Assembly: GCA_017518185.1 (NCBI GenBank)
Contig: JAFWWB010000011.1
Coordinates: 1-52,844, forward strand
Direction: 5' to 3'
Length of the DNA: 52,844 nt
DNA from: Lachnospiraceae bacterium
GTDB lineage: Bacteria; Bacillota; Clostridia; Lachnospirales; Lachnospiraceae
Shown: positions 17,210-25,755 of the stretch, in pieces
Numbering within the stretch: position 1 is the stretch's first letter
Layout: the number at the start of each line of letters is the position of its first letter
Notes under the pieces: model-generated
Database searches by the model: none
What the model saw: only the letters and a program-made list of their open reading frames with translations
Told to the model about the DNA's origin: nothing
Position numbers and translations under genes: made by a program

Positions 17210-18187
17210 TTATGATGTCTGCCCATTTTCTACCAACTGACGGATTGCCTCCCCGATAGATCTTTTCTCCTTCGGATTCAGATAATTCTCGTTCAGCCGG
17301 GATTTACTATACTGTAGATACGTCCCCTTCGTCTCCTGAATAAGCAAAGCCGTGAAGAATCTTTCCCAACTGAAATACTTCTCGCTTTCAATAAAATCAT
17401 ATGGATGCTCCAGTATCTCCTGAACCTTTGCGCCATCGATCAATCCCGATCTCAAGATCAACCACTCAAAGGATTCCGGCAGAAAATACACTACCTTCTT
17501 TGCCTTTCTGAATGCCAATACCCTTTCCATCTCCGGTCCGAATACCGCTCCATCCGCCACTACCATTATGGTTTCATCTCCGCATTCCCGGATAACCTTG
17601 TAAATATTTGAATTTCCTTTTGCAGAAACGCAGCGTATCCCCTCTTTCTCACACAATGCAGAAAAGAACTGATAACCGGAATTAGAATCCTCAACGACAA
17701 CCACATCAGGCTTGATCCGCACCATTTTTTCATCATATAGTGGATAAAACTCACTATATATCCGATTAAAGACCTGATACTTTTTTTTCCTCGTGACATT
17801 CCGCAATCCATATACTTCCTTGACACTATATGGAAGATGGAACAGCGTCTCCCGGGTAGCGATCACAAAATAATTATCAGATGCCTGCACGGCCGCGGCA
17901 AATGCAGGCTCCGAAATAAACTCAAGCCCTTCATCCAAAAATACGATACTGTTTTTGATCGAAGCGATTTCGCTCTGCCATCTTACTCCTACAAGGACTG
18001 TACATTCTTTTTCACAGGAAATATTTACGCCACTGTCTTGTCCATTCAGACTGTATTGACGAACCATATCCACCAGGGTGGACTTACCCGTAGCGCTGTC
18101 TCCACGGATGATCGTGATATTTCTGTTTACCTGAAGCTTAAACTGTACAATATTGTTTTGTACTACGATCCGATAACTCCCCTTCAT
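17210..18187 (-). CDS. P-loop ATPase with TOPRIM-like half, module copy 1
   Basis: The 325-residue protein begins MKGSYRIVV at ATG 18187, nine bases after the stop of its partner gene and behind TAGGTGA; a GTG at 18196 is the alternative. The N-terminal half has Walker A GDSATGKST (residues about 32-40) and Walker B SIVFLDE (about 82-88), then FVIATRETLFHLPYSVKEVYG. The C-terminal half has VVVEDSNSGYQFF (E about 170) and VVADGAVFGPEME (D about 213), spaced like the glutamate and aspartate motifs of TOPRIM nucleases, and a conserved LPESFEWLIL. Two further full copies lie at 23681-24661 and 36700-37677. It resembles a reduced OLD-type ATPase-TOPRIM protein; that comparison is inference. No function is known to me. 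Confidence 0.82.
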   Translation of the reverse strand: MKGSYRIVVQNNIVQFKLQVNRNITIIRGDSATGKSTLVDMVRQYSLNGQDSGVNISCEKECTVLVGVRWQSEIASIKNSIVFLDEGLEFISEPAFAAAVQASDNYFVIATRETLFHLPYSVKEVYGLRNVTRKKKYQVFNRIYSEFYPLYDEKMVRIKPDVVVVEDSNSGYQFFSALCEKEGIRCVSAKGNSNIYKVIRECGDETIMVVADGAVFGPEMERVLAFRKAKKVVYFLPESFEWLILRSGLIDGAKVQEILEHPYDFIESEKYFSWERFFTALLIQETKGTYLQYSKSRLNENYLNPKEKRSIGEAIRQLVENGQTS

Positions 18188-18196
18188 CGCTATCAC

Positions 18197-18634
18197 CTAC
18201 AGATAATCAGCAGCAACATCCACCAGCTCACTCATAGAATGAACCACTGCGCCATTGTTCAGGATCTGAATATCCATCTTCCGGTCACCAAAATCCATAA
18301 TATGTCGCAAATTGATCGTACGATCCTGTTTCTTCGACATATCCAGGAACCAACGTGCACAATTATCCCCGCAGGTAGACGCATTAAAGATCTTTTCGGG
18401 CAGAAAATATGTCAGGATCAATGTCTTTACCCCGCCGGAAAGCTGTGCCGGAGCGATCAGTCCCAACGCCTTACTCTTGATCAGGTAATCCCCCAGGACC
18501 TCCGATCCGTCCACTCCTTTGATCATCTTTCGCACGTAAGGATCGTCCAGCCATTCTTTCTGAAATACATTCGAAAAATACATTGATGTATTATATATTA
18601 TATCCCTGCTTTTACCAAATATGATTCTCAGCAT
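18197..18634 (-). CDS. DUF4869-like 145-residue protein, module copy 1
   Basis: The protein begins MLRIIFGKSRDI and has conserved blocks seen in all three copies of this window: W..D..V...I..VD (about 28-42), LSGGVKTLI (about 66-74), ASTCGDNCARW (about 84-94), DRTINLRHIMDF and a C-terminal QILNNG...MSELVD. From memory these blocks match Pfam DUF4869, common in gut Clostridia; I could not check it. The CGxNCAxW block with its paired cysteines could bind metal. Here it precedes the ATPase by nine bases, the two being expressed together. ATG 18634 follows GAGGGAG at good spacing. All three copies have exactly 145 residues. Confidence 0.82.
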   Translation of the reverse strand: MLRIIFGKSRDIIYNTSMYFSNVFQKEWLDDPYVRKMIKGVDGSEVLGDYLIKSKALGLIAPAQLSGGVKTLILTYFLPEKIFNASTCGDNCARWFLDMSKKQDRTINLRHIMDFGDRKMDIQILNNGAVVHSMSELVDVAADYL

Positions 18635-18746
18635 GCATGCTCCCTCTGTTTATGAATACCCTTTACACTTTTTCAAAATTTGTACAACTCACACAACTAT
18701 ATTATAGAGATTCCCACATAAACTATATATCTATATCAGAAATAAT

Positions 18747-19172
18747 TCAGAATCCCCCGTTCTGATACGCCCTCGCTATCACATATGATGGTTCATAGAA
18801 CGCGCTGCAATTATAATTGTCGATCACATCGCACAATTCATTATTATATACACGCAGGATACCATCCACATAATCCTCCGATGAACCTGCCGTATCAACT
18901 ATCAGTCTCTGATACACTTCTCCCATATCAAGTGGTGTCGGTATTATTTCAGCCAGCTCATGATCCACATCCGAGATATCAAAATCACCCGTTTCCAGAC
19001 CATAGTCTCTTATCCAATCATCCTCCACCTTGGCCGGATTCTCACAATGCAGCGCGCCGGCGCAGCTTATAAGATGATAGATCTTATCTTTTCCAATCTT
19101 ATCATTTCGAAACGTCGTATTCAACGATCTTACACGTGTGCGTCCTCGTTCCCGCCGCTGCATCTTTATCAT
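18747..19172 (-). CDS. Unknown 141-residue protein overlapping the AAA-ATPase nuclease gene
   Basis: The frame opens at ATG 19172 (or 19163) inside the last 70 bases of the AAA-ATPase gene and continues to 18747. The first 23 residues are arginine-rich and probably only the shadow of the overlapped gene. From about residue 28 (KDKIYHLISCAGALHCENPAKVEDDW) the composition becomes that of a normal acidic protein, ending YEPSYVIARAYQNGGF. No in-frame ATG, GTG or TTG with a good binding site is obvious at the start of that part. It may be a real gene with a long overlap, or the rest of a gene truncated by arrival of the AAA-ATPase. I recognise no family. Confidence 0.5.
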   Translation of the reverse strand: MIKMQRRERGRTRVRSLNTTFRNDKIGKDKIYHLISCAGALHCENPAKVEDDWIRDYGLETGDFDISDVDHELAEIIPTPLDMGEVYQRLIVDTAGSSEDYVDGILRVYNNELCDVIDNYNCSAFYEPSYVIARAYQNGGF

Positions 19173-20709
19173 ATGATATTCCTATCAACAGTATCCGGCT
19201 TCCGTAATCTTTTATAACTGTAGGATAGTTTTTTTTCAGGATCTGGTCTATCGCTCCCTCTGCATTTTTATTCCACTTCAGTTCAATGACCAGCGCCGGC
19301 CAGTCCGAATCCCGTTTAGGAAGATATACCACATCAGCAAAGCCTTCACCTGCCGGCAATTCTTCAAACTGGATATAGTGATCGCGGTATGTATAATACG
19401 CCAGTTTGATAACAGATCGCAGACTGTCTTCCTTGTTATAGTGCAATGCCACCGTCTCTTCCAAATGGACTCTCTCTATCTGTGCAGCTACAGCATCTTC
19501 GTTCTTCATTATAGTATCCGCAAACAGCTGCTCGCTCTCCTTAAGCCGTTTCAGTGTCTGCTCGTTTGTTGCTTCATGTACGGAACGCTGAAACTCTATC
19601 CTGATCTCTTCGTTCGGAATGCTTGCCGTCCGCGTTTCCTCATCATAGGCAAGATACCCCAGATGAATGAGCAGCGTAAGGACATCATCTCTTCCTTTAA
19701 AACTTATAAGATCATTCAAGAAGCCATTCGTATCCACCTTTACGCCGAGTCCGCCGATGAGCTCTGCAACTGTTCTTGTCAAGCCGTTATATGGCCGGCT
19801 TATATAATCCATCAGCTCTGTGGCAGTTGTCGACTCAGACCAATAAGAGTCAAAATCCTTATTCCTGACAGCCTCCATGACCGAATTGGGATTATATACC
19901 GATCCTGTGTTCTTGAAGCGATAACCGTCATACCACTGCTTCATAAGGCGAAGATCAACATTCCTGTCTTCACACAGCCTTCTGACCTCTTTTTCAGTAA
20001 AACCTACAAATTCCGCAAACATACGCGGCTTTATCACGGAATATTCCCTGAAATCAGAGATTGCCGACTGTGAACCATCTTTTTTTATCGGCAGTATCCC
20101 TGTCATATATGCCGCCGCTACTGCTTTAGGTGTAAAATTAGAATTTTTAAACCATCCCCTGAGAAGGTTCAGATATGCCTGCTGTGCATCCGGCTCATCC
20201 TTAGCCTCACGTATCATCGCATCCCATTCATCAATTATAAAAATGAACGGTTTACCCTCCCGGCGTTCAATATAGTGGATCATACATTCTTCAAGGCTTC
20301 TATCTGCCGGGGCTTCAGGATCCATTTCAAGTATCTCAGCTTTGACAGCCTTTGCTATCCTTGCGGGGATATCAGACAGCGGGGCTTTTTCAAGTCTGGC
20401 ATTGGAAATAAAGCCCGTTATATCAAGACTGATAACATTATACCTGTTGATATATTCTTCATAACTGTCATATCCGGCTATTATCCTGTCATCAAAAAGG
20501 CGGTGGGAATCACAGGAACAGTCATAATATGCCGCCAGCATTTTGGCAGTATACGACTTACCAAAGCGGCGAGGCCTGCTGAAGCACACCAGACTGTCAG
20601 CTCCCCCCACTCTCTCATTCATCAAGCCGATCAGTCCGGTTTTATCAACATAATCCGGCCCTGCTATCCTGGCAAATGCCTGATTCCCCGGATTGATATA
20701 TATTCCCAA
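19102..20709 (-). CDS. AAA-ATPase with C-terminal PD-(D/E)XK nuclease domain
   Basis: The 535-residue protein has the AAA-ATPase-like family N-terminus: YVDKTGLIGLMNERV (residues about 20-34), SRPRRFGKSYTAKML as the P-loop variant (about 44-58), FIFIIDEWDAMI as Walker B (about 153-164) and TGILPIKKDGSQSAISDF. The C-terminal nuclease of the DUF1703 type shows the core as ADVVYLP...WPALVIELKWNK (D about 462, ExK about 477-479), followed by AIDQILKKNYP. Start is TTG 20709 behind AAGGAGG. These genes are abundant in gut anaerobes, often as multicopy families, and are suspected mobile or defence-related nucleases. It follows an unknown gene by 49 bases and stands next to module copy 1. Confidence 0.9.
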   Translation of the reverse strand: MGIYINPGNQAFARIAGPDYVDKTGLIGLMNERVGGADSLVCFSRPRRFGKSYTAKMLAAYYDCSCDSHRLFDDRIIAGYDSYEEYINRYNVISLDITGFISNARLEKAPLSDIPARIAKAVKAEILEMDPEAPADRSLEECMIHYIERREGKPFIFIIDEWDAMIREAKDEPDAQQAYLNLLRGWFKNSNFTPKAVAAAYMTGILPIKKDGSQSAISDFREYSVIKPRMFAEFVGFTEKEVRRLCEDRNVDLRLMKQWYDGYRFKNTGSVYNPNSVMEAVRNKDFDSYWSESTTATELMDYISRPYNGLTRTVAELIGGLGVKVDTNGFLNDLISFKGRDDVLTLLIHLGYLAYDEETRTASIPNEEIRIEFQRSVHEATNEQTLKRLKESEQLFADTIMKNEDAVAAQIERVHLEETVALHYNKEDSLRSVIKLAYYTYRDHYIQFEELPAGEGFADVVYLPKRDSDWPALVIELKWNKNAEGAIDQILKKNYPTVIKDYGSRILLIGISYDKDAAAGTRTHTCKIVEYDVSK

Positions 20710-20758
20710 GCTACGCCGCCTCCTTTCCTTTCATATACCGTAACCGGCCTTTGTCCCA

Positions 20759-21463
20759 TCACGGTCCAAAATCAACATCTCCGGTACCATCAAATCGTTC
20801 AATTTTTAATCCCCAGGAGACCCACTTCTTTTCCGAATCATATGTGCCTTCTCCCACAAATTCTTCCAGATATGGCTCATAATAGTCATCCGCATTACAG
20901 TATTCTTCCATATCTCTATCCAGGTCCTCCTCTATCTGTTCGCAGATTATATCAAAGATATCATCTGCGGATAGAAACGGATTAAGCTTTAGCTCCGAAT
21001 TCAGATGCTTTTTGAGCAAACCCTCTTTTTCAACAGAGATCTCCAACGTTGCATTTGCACGGCAAGTATAATGACAGGAATGCTTTGCATACCATTCGCA
21101 TATTCCATCCCACTCTATAGTCCATACAGATTTGCAGAACTCCTTAAATCCTGCATTTTCCGCCTTCTTCAATGCCTTTTTATTCTCGGAGCTGAAAATA
21201 TTCAAATACATATCAGCCAGCTTTTGGGCTGTAGCTTTCTTAATATCGTGTTCCAATTGTATATGCGCAACAATAACGGACTTATCTCTGCCCTTTCTTG
21301 CCAACTCGTGCGTACCGGACATAAGTGTTACAAGTACAAACCTGGAGTTCTTCGACGCAACTCCGGCATCAATAAGTGTATTATATACATCATAAGGATC
21401 ACTACCCAGTTTTTTCAAGCCATTTTTACAGATATACTCTTTCAAAACATCGTTTTCGCTCAT
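20759..21463 (-). CDS. Unknown cytoplasmic protein, 234 residues
   Basis: The protein is soluble and mixed-charge. Residues 1-110 look helical (VLKEYICKNGLKKLGSDPYDVYNTLIDAG; LMSGTHELARKGRDKSVIVAHIQ). A middle part is rich in Cys, Trp and aromatic residues (CKSVWTIEWDGICEWYAKHSC), and the C-terminal part is acidic (EEDLDRDMEEYCNADDYYEPYLEEFV) and ends WGLKIERFDGTGDVDFGP. GAGGGATT precedes ATG 21463. I recognise no family. The acidic, repeat-free style resembles immunity or structural proteins of small islands, but this is only an impression. It lies just upstream of the AAA-ATPase nuclease gene on the same strand. Confidence 0.75.
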   Translation of the reverse strand: MSENDVLKEYICKNGLKKLGSDPYDVYNTLIDAGVASKNSRFVLVTLMSGTHELARKGRDKSVIVAHIQLEHDIKKATAQKLADMYLNIFSSENKKALKKAENAGFKEFCKSVWTIEWDGICEWYAKHSCHYTCRANATLEISVEKEGLLKKHLNSELKLNPFLSADDIFDIICEQIEEDLDRDMEEYCNADDYYEPYLEEFVGEGTYDSEKKWVSWGLKIERFDGTGDVDFGP

Positions 21464-21545
21464 AATCCCTCCAAAATCCCGGATCTCAAACTCTTGCTAC
21501 ACTCTGTGTCCGAATCAGTCTATTCCGGCAGCCTCAATAATATTC

Positions 21546-23093
21546 TTATTCGAGTTCTCCTCCACGTATCCCCCAGATCTTGTCAAGGCCTCTGGTTATC
21601 CCCAGCTCCTTTTCAAGATAAGTCGGAACAGTCATGTCTCCGGTATTGACATAGGTTACCTGCATATCTTTACTGACCGGCAAGGTATAGAACAGTATAT
21701 CCTGCCCGGTCTTCTCATTCATTTCCTTCCAGACCCAGGTTCTACGCTCCCTGTCCGGTACATAAAACACCACTGGACTATCGTAATACAATGCAGATGC
21801 TCCATGTTCGAAAACTCTGGAATAATCGATGCAGATGAGCACATCTATCCCGTATTCCTGAGCCGTCTGCACCATTGCGTCCGCCTGCTTTTCCAGCGCC
21901 TCTACGGACATGATCGTGATGCCTGCTCCTGGAGGCAGCAGTTCCGTATCTTCCCTTCCCAGCTCTGTATTAAAAGCAAAGGCCTTGTATGCGATAAGAA
22001 GGATGATCACCGGCAACGCCGCACACACGAAGCCTTTCTCCCATTTCTCAGGCAGTACACTTTCCGAAAGCGCTGATACAGTCAGGGCAACAAATACTAC
22101 ATACAAAAAGATACGTACCTGTCCAAACATGAGCCCGCCCCGGTCGTATATCTCCGTCCATCCGAAGGACAGTGTCGCCATGGATCCTCCTGCCGCGGCA
22201 AGGAGAAGTACCAGCTCCCTGTACCGCTTACAAAAGATCGCCAGCACTGTAAGTCCGGCCAGTATCAGCGGAACAATCACGGCTCCTCCGCTGAAAAGGT
22301 CCGAAAGTATCCCCGGCAGGTTCCTGAGATTCTCCAGAAAAGTATCAAAGTGCATCCCCTCAAGACTTCCGCTCCTCAGCATCTCTTCGGGATGCAGATA
22401 AAAATATACTCTTCCCGCAGCATAAACCAGAATCCCTAATATTATACCACCAAACAGAGCGGCTGTTCTCTTTTTCTTTTCTGCCGGCTCACCCTCCGCG
22501 GGCAGGGACAAAAAGTACCCGAGAAAAGCAAGGCCGCTTACAGTCACAGCTGAAAGAGTCATGACAGCTCCGAGAACGCACAGAAATGCCCCGGTAAACA
22601 TCTTCGCCGTTTTAGCCCCGGTATCGTTGCATATAACAGCTCCCACAACCGCAACTCCGAAGCCGCTTATCAAGGTTCTCGGAATGGAGGTGAAGAGATC
22701 CCACTTCCAGCCTGCAGCCGCCATCAGCAACACTGGAACAAAAGCAGCTCCTCTCTTCCCTCCCCGCCATGCAAAGACGGAACAAAAAACAAAAGGGAAA
22801 AGACAAAGTATAAATGTCGTGAAAGGCAAAGCATAATTCAATGGCCACCCAAGCAGGTACAATGGTGCAGCCAATAGCGCATCCAGCATGATATTATAGT
22901 CCTGCCCCAGATAGAACGGATTTGCCAGATGGCCATGAGCGAAATGAACGGTACCGATCCAGGTTATGGCCGAATCCTCATCAACGTAATTGAAGGAATA
23001 TCTGAAAAGAAAATACAGCCTCCACGCTATTATCAATATCCAGGATGCTGTCAGAAGTATCCTGCTGTATTTTTTCTCTCGCTCATCGAACAT
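21546..23093 (-). CDS. GT-C-like multi-pass membrane protein
   Basis: The 515 residues hold about eleven membrane helices up to residue 385, and a C-terminal outer domain (about 385-515). The first outer loop (about 34-60) contains YVDEDSAITWIGTVHFAHGH with paired acidic residues, the place where GT-C fold glycosyltransferases carry their catalytic aspartate. The C-terminal domain has VLICIDYSRVF and FYVPDRERRTWVWKEM. Such proteins usually transfer a sugar from a polyprenyl phosphate donor to an extracytoplasmic acceptor, which would fit this glycan-rich region. Donor and acceptor are unknown. It stands alone between unknown genes with 82 and 130 bases on either side; I see no terminator in these gaps. 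Confidence 0.8.
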   Translation of the reverse strand: MFDEREKKYSRILLTASWILIIAWRLYFLFRYSFNYVDEDSAITWIGTVHFAHGHLANPFYLGQDYNIMLDALLAAPLYLLGWPLNYALPFTTFILCLFPFVFCSVFAWRGGKRGAAFVPVLLMAAAGWKWDLFTSIPRTLISGFGVAVVGAVICNDTGAKTAKMFTGAFLCVLGAVMTLSAVTVSGLAFLGYFLSLPAEGEPAEKKKRTAALFGGIILGILVYAAGRVYFYLHPEEMLRSGSLEGMHFDTFLENLRNLPGILSDLFSGGAVIVPLILAGLTVLAIFCKRYRELVLLLAAAGGSMATLSFGWTEIYDRGGLMFGQVRIFLYVVFVALTVSALSESVLPEKWEKGFVCAALPVIILLIAYKAFAFNTELGREDTELLPPGAGITIMSVEALEKQADAMVQTAQEYGIDVLICIDYSRVFEHGASALYYDSPVVFYVPDRERRTWVWKEMNEKTGQDILFYTLPVSKDMQVTYVNTGDMTVPTYLEKELGITRGLDKIWGIRGGELE

Positions 23094-23223
23094 TATAGCC
23101 TTTCTACTTTTATCCCTTTATTTCTGAATATCACATTCAACGATCGTAAGTACTCTATCATTCCTGTTACTGACAAAACGTGTTGAAAGCGGACCTGTTT
23201 TCCCCGTCTCTATATTTTGAAGC

Positions 23224-23661
23224 TCAAATGTACTTTATCGCCAGATCAACATATTCCTCATTCGTCCGCACATACCTGTTCTCATTCACAATAAATATCT
23301 CAAAAGGCTGATGATCCCTGAACCGCATGATATACTTCAGATTGATCGTAATATCCTTATCTTTGCCCATCTCGATGAGCCATTTGGCACAATTTCCCCC
23401 GCAACTGGTAGCATCAAAGACTAATTCAGGGTTCTCGTAAATGCTGATCAGTGTCTTCAATCCTCCCGAAAGATTCAATGGCGAAATCGGTCCCAGTACT
23501 TCACTTTCTATATACTCACCGTCAATATATCTGGATTTATCAACAGACTCGATCATTTTTTGCACTAACTCATCATGAAACCAGGTAATCTCATAATTAT
23601 ACTGAAACCATACCGGCCCATACAATGCCTTTTCATTCTCACCAAATACTATCTTAAGCAT
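23224..23661 (-). CDS. DUF4869-like 145-residue protein, module copy 2
   Basis: It is a paralog of 18197-18634 and 37689-38126 with the blocks MLKIVFGE, VDKSRYI, NLSGGLKTLI, ATSCGGNCAKW, DITINLKYIMRF and VNENRYVRTNEEYVDL. One deviation is CGGNCA, where the other two copies have CGDNCA. In this copy the gene order is reversed: the ATPase gene (23681-24661) comes first and this gene follows 19 bases later, behind GGAAAATGGAGA. Sequence divergence from the other copies is substantial throughout, so this is an old duplication or a separate acquisition rather than a fresh copy. Confidence 0.82.
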   Translation of the reverse strand: MLKIVFGENEKALYGPVWFQYNYEITWFHDELVQKMIESVDKSRYIDGEYIESEVLGPISPLNLSGGLKTLISIYENPELVFDATSCGGNCAKWLIEMGKDKDITINLKYIMRFRDHQPFEIFIVNENRYVRTNEEYVDLAIKYI

Positions 23662-23680
23662 TCTCCATTTTCCTCATTTT

Positions 23681-24661
23681 TCAATCCTTCGTATACAACC
23701 TTCGGATCGGCTCCGGCATCGCAGCAATAATGGCCTCCCTATTCTTTCCCGTTGAATAAAACGGCAGCAATTTAACCTTACTGTACCGCCGGACTGGGTC
23801 ATTCTCCGTAATATGCATCAACAACGATGTGAAATACCGTTCCCAACTGAAATACTCTTTACTGTCTATGTATTCCTCCGGATGAGCAAGTATCCTGTCA
23901 AGATTCTCGCCCATAATGATCCCCGATTTTAGGATCAGCCATTCAAACGATTCCGGAAGATACAATATGACATTCGTTTTATTCTCTGCAACTGAAAGCA
24001 ATCCGTCCATATAAGCCCCGAACGCAGCACCATCAGCTATCACCACAACTTCCGTGTCCAGCTCACTCAACACTTTTGCTATACCGGAGTTTCCTCCGGC
24101 ACTGCGGCATATAGAATCACCGAAAGCATTTCTGTAGAAGTCAAGTCCCGAACCGGAGTCCTCCAATAAAAAAGTGTATTTGTTATTTACAGTATTCGGC
24201 AAAGCATTATCATAAATATGATAGAATTCGTGGTACACCTTCTCCGGGAAATGATATCTCCCTGTAGTTTTTATTCCGTAAACCTCATCAATACTGTATG
24301 GAAGATTAAATAACGGCCGTCTGGTGATGATCACAAAATAATGGCTGCAGGAACATGCATAACGTGCGAATTCCTCGCCAAAGACAAACGGATGATCCTC
24401 ATCGATAAAAACAATACTATCTTCCACATCAACAAAAAACGACTGCCATTTTTCACCTGTGGCGGCAAATACAACACAGGGGACGTCAGACTCCAGCTTT
24501 ATCCCCCCATTCTCCCCGAATCTCCCATAAGCTGACAGCAGCTCCACCATGGTTGTCTTTCCGGTAGCACTATCCCCAAGGATAACTGTTATGTTTCGTT
24601 TTATATCAAACTCGTATCTAAGCCGCTTTGTTTCCAAAACGATGTGATGCTTTCCTCGCAC
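23681..24661 (-). CDS. P-loop ATPase with TOPRIM-like half, module copy 2
   Basis: The protein has 326 residues and starts at GTG 24661, with GGAAAGGA upstream. Walker A is GDSATGKTT (about 29-37), Walker B SIVFIDED (about 81-88), followed by FVIITRRPLFNLPYSIDEVYG. The second half has FLLEDSGSGLDFY, VVVIADGAAFGAYMDG and YLPESFEWLILKSG, then WERYFTSLL and a YSK motif near the end, all shared with copies 1 and 3. It precedes its DUF4869-like partner, unlike the other two copies. The upstream neighbour is a broken methyltransferase gene, so this copy lies at the edge of the IS66 debris. Confidence 0.82.
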   Translation of the reverse strand: MRGKHHIVLETKRLRYEFDIKRNITVILGDSATGKTTMVELLSAYGRFGENGGIKLESDVPCVVFAATGEKWQSFFVDVEDSIVFIDEDHPFVFGEEFARYACSCSHYFVIITRRPLFNLPYSIDEVYGIKTTGRYHFPEKVYHEFYHIYDNALPNTVNNKYTFLLEDSGSGLDFYRNAFGDSICRSAGGNSGIAKVLSELDTEVVVIADGAAFGAYMDGLLSVAENKTNVILYLPESFEWLILKSGIIMGENLDRILAHPEEYIDSKEYFSWERYFTSLLMHITENDPVRRYSKVKLLPFYSTGKNREAIIAAMPEPIRRLYTKD

Positions 24662-24711
24662 AGTTTTTTATATCCTTTCCTGTCAGCCTTCCTGCAAAAC
24701 AATAGAAGTCA

Positions 24712-25161
24712 TTATTTCAGGCATTTCCTGCATACAAGCACGATCTCCTTTGCCTTTGGATCATCCTCCGCTAATCCTGTATCGAAATGCCCTGCCCGGG
24801 CAAACAGGATCTTATATATCATAAATCCCGCCTTCAATACAAGGTCTACAATCTCTTCCTGACAGTATCTCCTGTCCCTGATCAGGTATTCCGCCGGTAG
24901 ACGGTTGTCTCCAAAATACTTTTCTTTCCTGTAAACAAGTTTACGTTCAGTATCAAACGCCAGATACTCCGGATCAAGTATCTGTCCGTTTTTTTGCATC
25001 ATATTGCTCGGAGGAAGCTCCTGAAGGATTTCAGGGTGAGATCTGAGTCTTGCTTTCCTCTCCCCCGGGATATAAGGTTCCGTTGCTTTCATATTCATTA
25101 CGGACATGATCAGGTGTCCGCCGTTTTTCAGACTGAATATCATATCTGCCATACGATTCAC
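24712..25161 (-). pseudogene. C-terminal fragment of a SAM-dependent methyltransferase
   Basis: The 149 codons begin at GTG 25161 (NRMADMIFSLKNGGHLIMSVMN), which looks like the post-motif strand and loop of a class I methyltransferase (LKPGGxLIxxxxN). The rest (PAEYLIRDRRYCQEEIVDLVLKAGF, then KEIVLVCRKC) is a typical C-terminal end. The N-terminal half with the SAM-binding glycine motif is absent; in the same frame the coding pattern reaches only to a stop ten codons upstream (SAVRNSTV). The break lies next to a truncated IS66 tnpA gene, so the insertion and a later deletion probably removed the front. Confidence 0.65.
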
Positions 25162-25248
25162 TGTAGAGTTTCGAACAGCAGATCAATTTCTCTTCCGTCA
25201 GCTCTGTTGTTTCCTTATTCGCATAACCTATATTTTTCTTCATTCTCT

Positions 25249-25389
25249 TCATCCACTCTCAAATGAAAGTCCATTCTCTTCGCGCCATTGCTTGGCAATC
25301 TGCCCCTCCGGGCGATCCTGGCACTGCTGTATAAGCGCAGTCCATTCTGCCATACAAACATCATTGGTGAGCTGATCCAATATAACCAT
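25249..25389 (-). pseudogene. IS66-family accessory protein TnpA, truncated remnant
   Basis: From ATG 25389, behind AAAGGAGA, 46 codons read MVILDQLTNDVCMAEWTALI and continue with CQDRPEGQIAKQWREENGLS. This is the N-terminal part of the IS66-type TnpA (typically about 100-130 residues, with a helix-turn-helix continuing into YYYWLRKLR, which is missing). The frame ends after GLSFESG. An IS66-like left end lies just upstream at about 25412-25486, so this is the left 240 bases of an IS66 element whose remainder was deleted. Confidence 0.75.
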
Positions 25390-25411
25390 CTCCTTTCATA
25401 ACTCTAAAAAA

Positions 25412-25486
25412 CTTGTTAGTTTTTTCGGTTTTTTTGAGTATGACAGAATTTGTGCTATAATGGTAGGCGTAGGGGTTGACGTTTAC
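25412..25486 (-). mobile_element. IS66-like left end, copy A
   Basis: The segment ends with the IS66-type terminal sequence GTAAACGTCAAC (minus strand; 25486-25475). It lies directly upstream of the tnpA remnant, as in intact IS66 elements. On the plus strand it contains TTGAGT-16-TATAAT (25434-25461), an outward-facing promoter-like pair. Confidence 0.65.
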
Positions 25487-25499
25487 GTTTTATTTGCCA

Positions 25500-25574
25500 A
25501 AGTAATAGTTTTTTGGTTTTCTTGAGTATGCCAGAAAAAGTGTTATAATGTTATGCGTGTGGTTTGACGTTTAC
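25500..25574 (-). mobile_element. IS66-like left end, copy B
   Basis: This is a second, diverged version of copy A: TTGAGTATG-CAGAA, TATAATG and a terminal TTTGACGTTTAC (25563-25574) occur in the same order at the same spacing, offset by 88 bases. It has no tnpA of its own. It also keeps the outward TTGAGT-16-TATAAT pair (25522-25549). Confidence 0.6.
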
Positions 25575-25575
25575 G

Positions 25576-25707
25576 GAAACTCTCAGAGGACTGCTTAAAC
25601 CCTGGTATGAAGATCGCAACAGGAAGCAACGCGGGGTTCAGTGGCAGCTCACTGCTGAGGATGCGAGGTTGAAGCTCCAGCAATTGTACCCCATTATCAA
25701 CATTTAG
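25576..25707 (+). pseudogene. Short C-terminal coding fragment, possibly of a transposase
   Basis: Immediately beyond the IS66-like end B, a plus-strand frame reads ETLRGLLKPWYEDRNRKQRG and then WQLTAEDARLKLQQLYPII before TAG at 25705. The composition and the AEDARLKLQQLYP ending look like the tail of a transposase-type protein and not like random sequence. The gene it belonged to is absent. The following 48 bases to the next gene hold nothing I can recognise. Confidence 0.35.
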
Positions 25708-25755
25708 ATGTTACACGGTACTATGGACACTTCACCCTAAAGGAACGCTTCTCGC

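Noticed and set aside
25031-25252. 73-codon minus-strand frame starting MKRMKKNIGYANKE
   Set aside because: Its start overlaps the tnpA remnant stop and most of it is the shifted shadow of the methyltransferase fragment; it looks like junction sequence.
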